Assembly: GCA_031279895.1 (NCBI GenBank)
Contig: JAITHR010000026.1
Span: forward strand, 1 to 9,151
Direction: 5' to 3'
Length of the DNA: 9,151 nt
Source of the DNA: Spirochaetaceae bacterium
GTDB lineage: Bacteria; Spirochaetota; Spirochaetia; Treponematales; Breznakiellaceae
Positions 6,461-9,151 of this stretch are shown piece by piece. The notes beneath the pieces were generated by a model. It was not told where the DNA came from. It searched no databases and saw nothing but the letters and a program-made list of their open reading frames with translations. The number at the start of each line of letters is the position of its first letter. Within the stretch, counting starts at the first letter, position 1. The position numbers and the translations under genes are program-made.

Positions 6461-6486
6461 GTTTGGGGAGGCCGGCCTCCCCAAAC
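6461..6486. repeat. 26-bp perfect palindrome downstream of truA
   Basis: GTTTGGGGAGGCC is followed immediately by its exact reverse complement. The central 18 bp are identical to the palindrome at 348-365. It lies 70 nt beyond the truA stop in the direction of truA transcription. The flanks ACGCGCCCCTAAGC (near 6509) and a TGAAACAGCC core (6560) correspond in order to sequences near 409 and 461 after the first palindrome, so both belong to a composite element. No T-run follows, so intrinsic termination is not supported. Confidence 0.85.
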
Positions 6487-6556
6487 CCCACGGTAGCGCG
6501 AGACGCCACGCGCCCCTAAGCTGTCTCCGACTGCTGTGCGGCGCTTTGCGGGAAGC

Positions 6557-7342
6557 TTATGAAACAGCCGGAGGCTGCGGCGGGGGGTAGGCGGTTTTCC
6601 AGAGGGAAAGGCCCTGGGGCGGGGCCGTGGGACCGGCGAGGCTGCGGTCTTTGGAGGCTATCATGCGTCTGAACCGGTCGGGCGAAACGCCCCGCTCCTC
6701 GCAGAAGAGCAGGGTGCCGACCACGGAACGTACCATTTTCCATAAGAAAGCGTTGGCGGTTATCTCAAAAACCAGCGTATCCCCCTGTACAAAGAATACC
6801 GCGTTAAAAAGATACCGGTTTTTCGACGCGCAGGGGTCCCCGCTTGCGGCGAACAGCGTACAGTCCGTCTCGCCCCGCAGCAGGCGGGCGTACCCGTTAA
6901 GCGCCTCTATCCGCGGGCGGCGGCGCAGGGCAAGGCAGTAGCGCAGTTCCTCCGGGAACGCCGGCCTTCCGCAGACGAGGCGATAGCGGTAGGTGCGGGA
7001 CACCGCGTCAAAGCGGGCGTGGAAATGCGGGGCCGCGGCCTCGGCGCGGAGGATGCGCACGTCCCGCGGGAGCAGGCTGTTGAGCGCGGGAACAAAGCTC
7101 TCCGGCGCCATAGCGCGTATGGCGGTGTGGAAATGCGCGATCTGTCCCCGCGCATGGACCCCCGCGTCGGTGCGTCCCGCGCCAATAAGCCCCACGGCCT
7201 CTTTGTGGAGTTTTTGCAGCGCCAGCTCGATGGTTCCCTGCACGGTGCGCGTCCCCCGCTGCCGCTGCCAGCCGGAGAAATCCGTGCCGTCATAGGCGAT
7301 AAGAAGCCGGATGTTCCGGCGCGGCGCGTCTCCCTCAGTCAT
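6557..7342 (-). CDS. truA: tRNA pseudouridine(38-40) synthase TruA
   Basis: Converts uridine to pseudouridine at positions 38-40 of the tRNA anticodon stem-loop, in the cytoplasm. The 261-residue protein has the catalytic motif GAGRTDAGVHA at 54-64 with the nucleophilic aspartate D59. It also has the family's conserved tyrosine in SRTYRY (Y118) and the arginine in NAFLWKMVRSVVG (R205), as well as the N-terminal IAYDGTDFSGWQRQ segment, so it should be active. The ATG at 7342 overlaps the stop of the upstream DUF2225 gene by 8 nt, implying translational coupling. TruA sequences commonly end near the YP motif (here A251-Y252-P253). The last residues PPQPPAVS and the stop codon are contributed by a REP-like repeat, so the tail is lineage-specific. 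Confidence 0.96.
   Translation of the reverse strand: MTEGDAPRRNIRLLIAYDGTDFSGWQRQRGTRTVQGTIELALQKLHKEAVGLIGAGRTDAGVHARGQIAHFHTAIRAMAPESFVPALNSLLPRDVRILRAEAAAPHFHARFDAVSRTYRYRLVCGRPAFPEELRYCLALRRRPRIEALNGYARLLRGETDCTLFAASGDPCASKNRYLFNAVFFVQGDTLVFEITANAFLWKMVRSVVGTLLFCEERGVSPDRFRRMIASKDRSLAGPTAPPQGLSLWKTAYPPPQPPAVS
6560..6577. repeat. REP-like 18-bp core forming the truA 3' end
   Basis: Exact copy of TGAAACAGCCGGAGGCTG. On the minus strand it, with the adjoining TTA (6557-6559), encodes the final QPPAVS of TruA and its TAA stop. The livF terminus is encoded by the same sequence. Confidence 0.9.
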
Positions 7343-8189
7343 CGCTCTCGTTCAGTTCCTGGTTAATCCGGTCATAGATGTTCCGGGCGTGTTCCAAGAG
7401 CGGGCCGGGTTTGCTTTTGGAGGATTTTCCCAGACCGAACATTTTGGCTATCGTGCGTTTGGCGTTTCCCAGATACGAGATACGGTGCGCGCTGTCGGTT
7501 ACAGGCCCGTACCGGTAGCTAAGCAGGGCGGAAAGATAGAGCACCCCTTCGTAGCCGAAGTTTTTGTCCGTGTCGGGCCCCAGGTTCTTGGCGTCCCCGA
7601 TGCTTTCAAGCCCGGCCTGTTCGCGGTTCAGCGCCTCGATATAGAAAAACCGCGCTTTTTTCTTAAACAGGGTCGAAAGCCAGTCATAGTGCTGCCCCGG
7701 AAATTTCTTATCCAGCTCCTCGAAGAGCCACGAGGCCCTGAGAGAGGCGATGCCCTGTTTAATCGTCGGGGCCACGCCGCGGGGGAAATAATCGTAACAG
7801 ACCACCGTAAGATACTGTGCCGCGGCGCCGGAAACCAGGCCCCGGCTCTGAAAGAAATCAAGGTCCGGGAACAGGCGGGAAATATCGAATTTACGTTTAT
7901 GCTGGTTGCGGGTGACCTGATCCCGCGCCGAAGGGGGGAGCAGGGAAAAATCTTTTTCCATAGAGGCGTACCAACATTCGGGACACACCGTCGATTGATA
8001 GGCCAGGGGGTACACGTCTCCGTACCGCGCCGAAGGCTCGTAGAGCCTGTGGAGCTCGTCGGTAATCGCGCCGGCAATAAGCCGTCCGCCGCCGGAAAGC
8101 AGTTCCTCCCGCTGGAAAGCGGTCTCGCATACGGGACAGATAATTTCGTCTTTGGAGAGATACGATACTTTTAGGTCTTCTGCTGCCAT
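7335..8189 (-). CDS. DUF2225 zinc-ribbon protein of unknown function
   Basis: This 284-residue protein matches the DUF2225 pattern. Two CxxC pairs, CPVC at 18-21 and CPEC at 69-72, are positioned to bind one zinc ion. Between them is the typical segment LYEPSARYGDVYPLAYQSTVCPECWYAS (50-76). The C-terminal part is largely helical with aromatic and basic residues (FKKKARFFYIEALNREQ) and resembles the helical repeats of family members. No signal peptide or membrane helix is seen, so it is probably cytoplasmic. Its biochemical role is not established. It is the first gene of a two-gene unit with truA. The start at 8189 is supported by TAGGAT about 6-7 nt upstream on the minus strand. Confidence 0.85.
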   Translation of the reverse strand: MAAEDLKVSYLSKDEIICPVCETAFQREELLSGGGRLIAGAITDELHRLYEPSARYGDVYPLAYQSTVCPECWYASMEKDFSLLPPSARDQVTRNQHKRKFDISRLFPDLDFFQSRGLVSGAAAQYLTVVCYDYFPRGVAPTIKQGIASLRASWLFEELDKKFPGQHYDWLSTLFKKKARFFYIEALNREQAGLESIGDAKNLGPDTDKNFGYEGVLYLSALLSYRYGPVTDSAHRISYLGNAKRTIAKMFGLGKSSKSKPGPLLEHARNIYDRINQELNESDD

Positions 8190-8243
8190 GGTTTTATCCT
8201 AACGACTCCCGCCGGAATATGCAAGGCGGTCATTCGGCGCCGA

Positions 8244-8255
8244 CGCGCCGGCGCG
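8244..8255. promoter_or_regulatory. 12-bp palindrome in the divergent intergenic region
   Basis: CGCGCC followed by GGCGCG lies in the 117-bp gap between the divergently transcribed DUF2225 gene and the dehydrogenase. Its position would suit an operator. However, in GC-rich DNA such a palindrome can arise by chance, and no clear promoter hexamers were found on either side. Confidence 0.25.
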
Positions 8256-8295
8256 GGGCCTTGAAAGAGCGGCGGAAGCGGGATAGGGTGGTGTG

Positions 8296-8301
8296 AAGGA
8301 G
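8296..8301 (+). promoter_or_regulatory. Ribosome binding site of the dehydrogenase gene
   Basis: AAGGAG with a 5-nt spacing to the ATG at 8307. It fixes the dehydrogenase start. Confidence 0.8.
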
Positions 8302-8306
8302 CATAT

Positions 8307-9151
8307 ATGAAACAGCTTATAACGGAAAAGCCGCGTGTTCTCACCATGACAGAGGCGGAAGCGCCGCGAATTGCGGACCCGAAAGAGGTTCTTATTCAGA
8401 CGAAAGCCGCGGGTATCTGCGGCTCGGACGTGCATATTTACCACGGGACCTCTCCGGTGGCGACCTATCCCCGCGTTATGGGGCATGAGATAGTCGGGGT
8501 GGTGGCGGAAATCGGCGCGGCGGTTACTACAGTGAAAAAAGGCGACCGCGTAATCGTGGACCAGATCGTCTCCTGCGGCGAATGCTACCCCTGCGCCATG
8601 GGGCGCCCGAATATCTGCTGCAACCTCAGGGTGCGGGGCGTCCATATTGACGGCGGGTATCGCGAATACCTTACGGCTTCCGAAGACGCGCTCTATATTC
8701 TGCCGGAAAACCTTTCTTTTACCGACGCGGTGATGATCGAGCCTATGAGCATCGCGTTTCACTCCTGCGCGCGCGCCGGAATTACCAAAGACGACACGGT
8801 GTTTATTCTCGGCGCCGGCGCTTTGGGGAAAAGTCTTATACGGGCCGCGCTCCCGCGGGGCGCGAAAATTATTGTCGCGGATATTGCGGAGGCCCGGCTT
8901 GCGGAAGCGAAAGCTCTGGGCGCGGATCTGGTGATACACGCCCAAAAGGAAGACGTGGCGGCGAAGATACGGGAATATACCGGATGGGGGCCGACGGTTT
9001 CGATAGACGCCGCCGGGGTTGTCGGTTCCCTGCCGCTTCTTACGGAACTTACCTGTAACGCGGGCCGGATTGTTACGATGGCGTTTCTGGACGAGCCTTC
9101 TCCGGTACAGCAGTTCAAAATTACCGCGAAAGAGCTGGACGTGCGCGGTTC
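8307..9151 (+). CDS. Zinc-dependent medium-chain alcohol/polyol dehydrogenase, RspB/YjjN-like (3' end outside window)
   Basis: Cytoplasmic NAD(P)-dependent oxidoreductase; 281 codons are visible and the frame is still open at the window edge. The catalytic zinc ligands are C38 in GICGSDVHIY, H60-E61 in MGHE and E145 in MIEP. The structural zinc site is C90, C93, C96 and C104. The Rossmann motif is GAGALG at 169-174, and D192 at the end of the second strand (IIVAD) favours NAD. The segments YPRVMGHE, VSCGECYPCAMGRPNIC and RGVHIDGGYREY strongly resemble the RspB / YjjN (L-galactonate dehydrogenase) branch, though sorbitol- or threonine-dehydrogenase-like activity cannot be excluded. The missing part should be about 55-65 residues by family length. 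It is transcribed divergently from the DUF2225-truA pair, so its sugar-acid or polyol partners would lie beyond the window. Confidence 0.9.
   Translation, partial: MKQLITEKPRVLTMTEAEAPRIADPKEVLIQTKAAGICGSDVHIYHGTSPVATYPRVMGHEIVGVVAEIGAAVTTVKKGDRVIVDQIVSCGECYPCAMGRPNICCNLRVRGVHIDGGYREYLTASEDALYILPENLSFTDAVMIEPMSIAFHSCARAGITKDDTVFILGAGALGKSLIRAALPRGAKIIVADIAEARLAEAKALGADLVIHAQKEDVAAKIREYTGWGPTVSIDAAGVVGSLPLLTELTCNAGRIVTMAFLDEPSPVQQFKITAKELDVRG

Noticed and set aside
8190..8216. Promoter for the DUF2225 gene (TTGCAT, 17 nt, TAGGAT)
   Set aside because: The -10 candidate coincides with the ribosome binding site and would place transcription start at the start codon; matches to consensus are weak.
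8261..8289. Promoter for the dehydrogenase (TTGAAA, 17 nt, TAGGGT)
   Set aside because: Only three of six bases fit the -10 consensus; not enough to list.
8199..8945. Long minus-strand open frame of 248 codons
   Set aside because: It is antisense to the dehydrogenase, which has all zinc and Rossmann motifs and a good ribosome binding site; the minus translation has no recognisable domain.

Overview
The window is a GC-rich bacterial chromosome segment with three gene blocks separated by repeat-dense intergenic DNA. I cannot fix the organism. A spirochaete (Treponema-like) source is my best inference: a DUF2225 zinc-ribbon protein (a family known mainly from Firmicutes and spirochaetes) is coupled to truA, the intergenic regions are loaded with repeats, and there is a full branched-chain amino-acid transporter operon. 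No rRNA, tRNA, transposase or integrase is visible.

Block 1 (498-5216, minus strand) is a complete, tightly packed liv operon in the order livK-livH-livM-livG-livF: periplasmic binding protein, two permeases and two ATPases. Gaps run from 15 nt down to overlaps. A good sigma70-type promoter (5251-5280) and a strong ribosome binding site precede livK. Together the products would form one high-affinity ABC importer for leucine, isoleucine, valine or related ligands.

Block 2 (5217-6556) has no recognisable conserved gene. It holds REP-like dispersed repeats and, in the middle, a striking minisatellite at 5515-6417. This is 43 consecutive 21-bp units in uninterrupted register (903 bp = 43 x 21), with a 63-bp higher-order repeat inside it and degenerate direct repeats on both flanks. 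A small open frame with a very good Shine-Dalgarno starts at its left edge. This is the least explained part of the window.

Block 3 (6557-8189, minus) is a two-gene unit, a DUF2225 protein followed by truA (tRNA pseudouridine synthase), overlapping by 8 nt. Divergent from it, starting at 8307 on the plus strand, is a zinc-dependent medium-chain alcohol/polyol dehydrogenase of the RspB/YjjN type, cut off by the window end.

A REP-like family links the regions. Five exact copies of an 18-bp core containing a CAGCC-GGA-GGCTG hairpin occur in the window. Two of them form the 3' ends of livF and truA, giving two unrelated proteins the same last six residues (QPPAVS) and the same stop codon. GC-rich perfect palindromes of 18 and 26 bp lie just downstream of those same two genes, which suggests a larger composite element.
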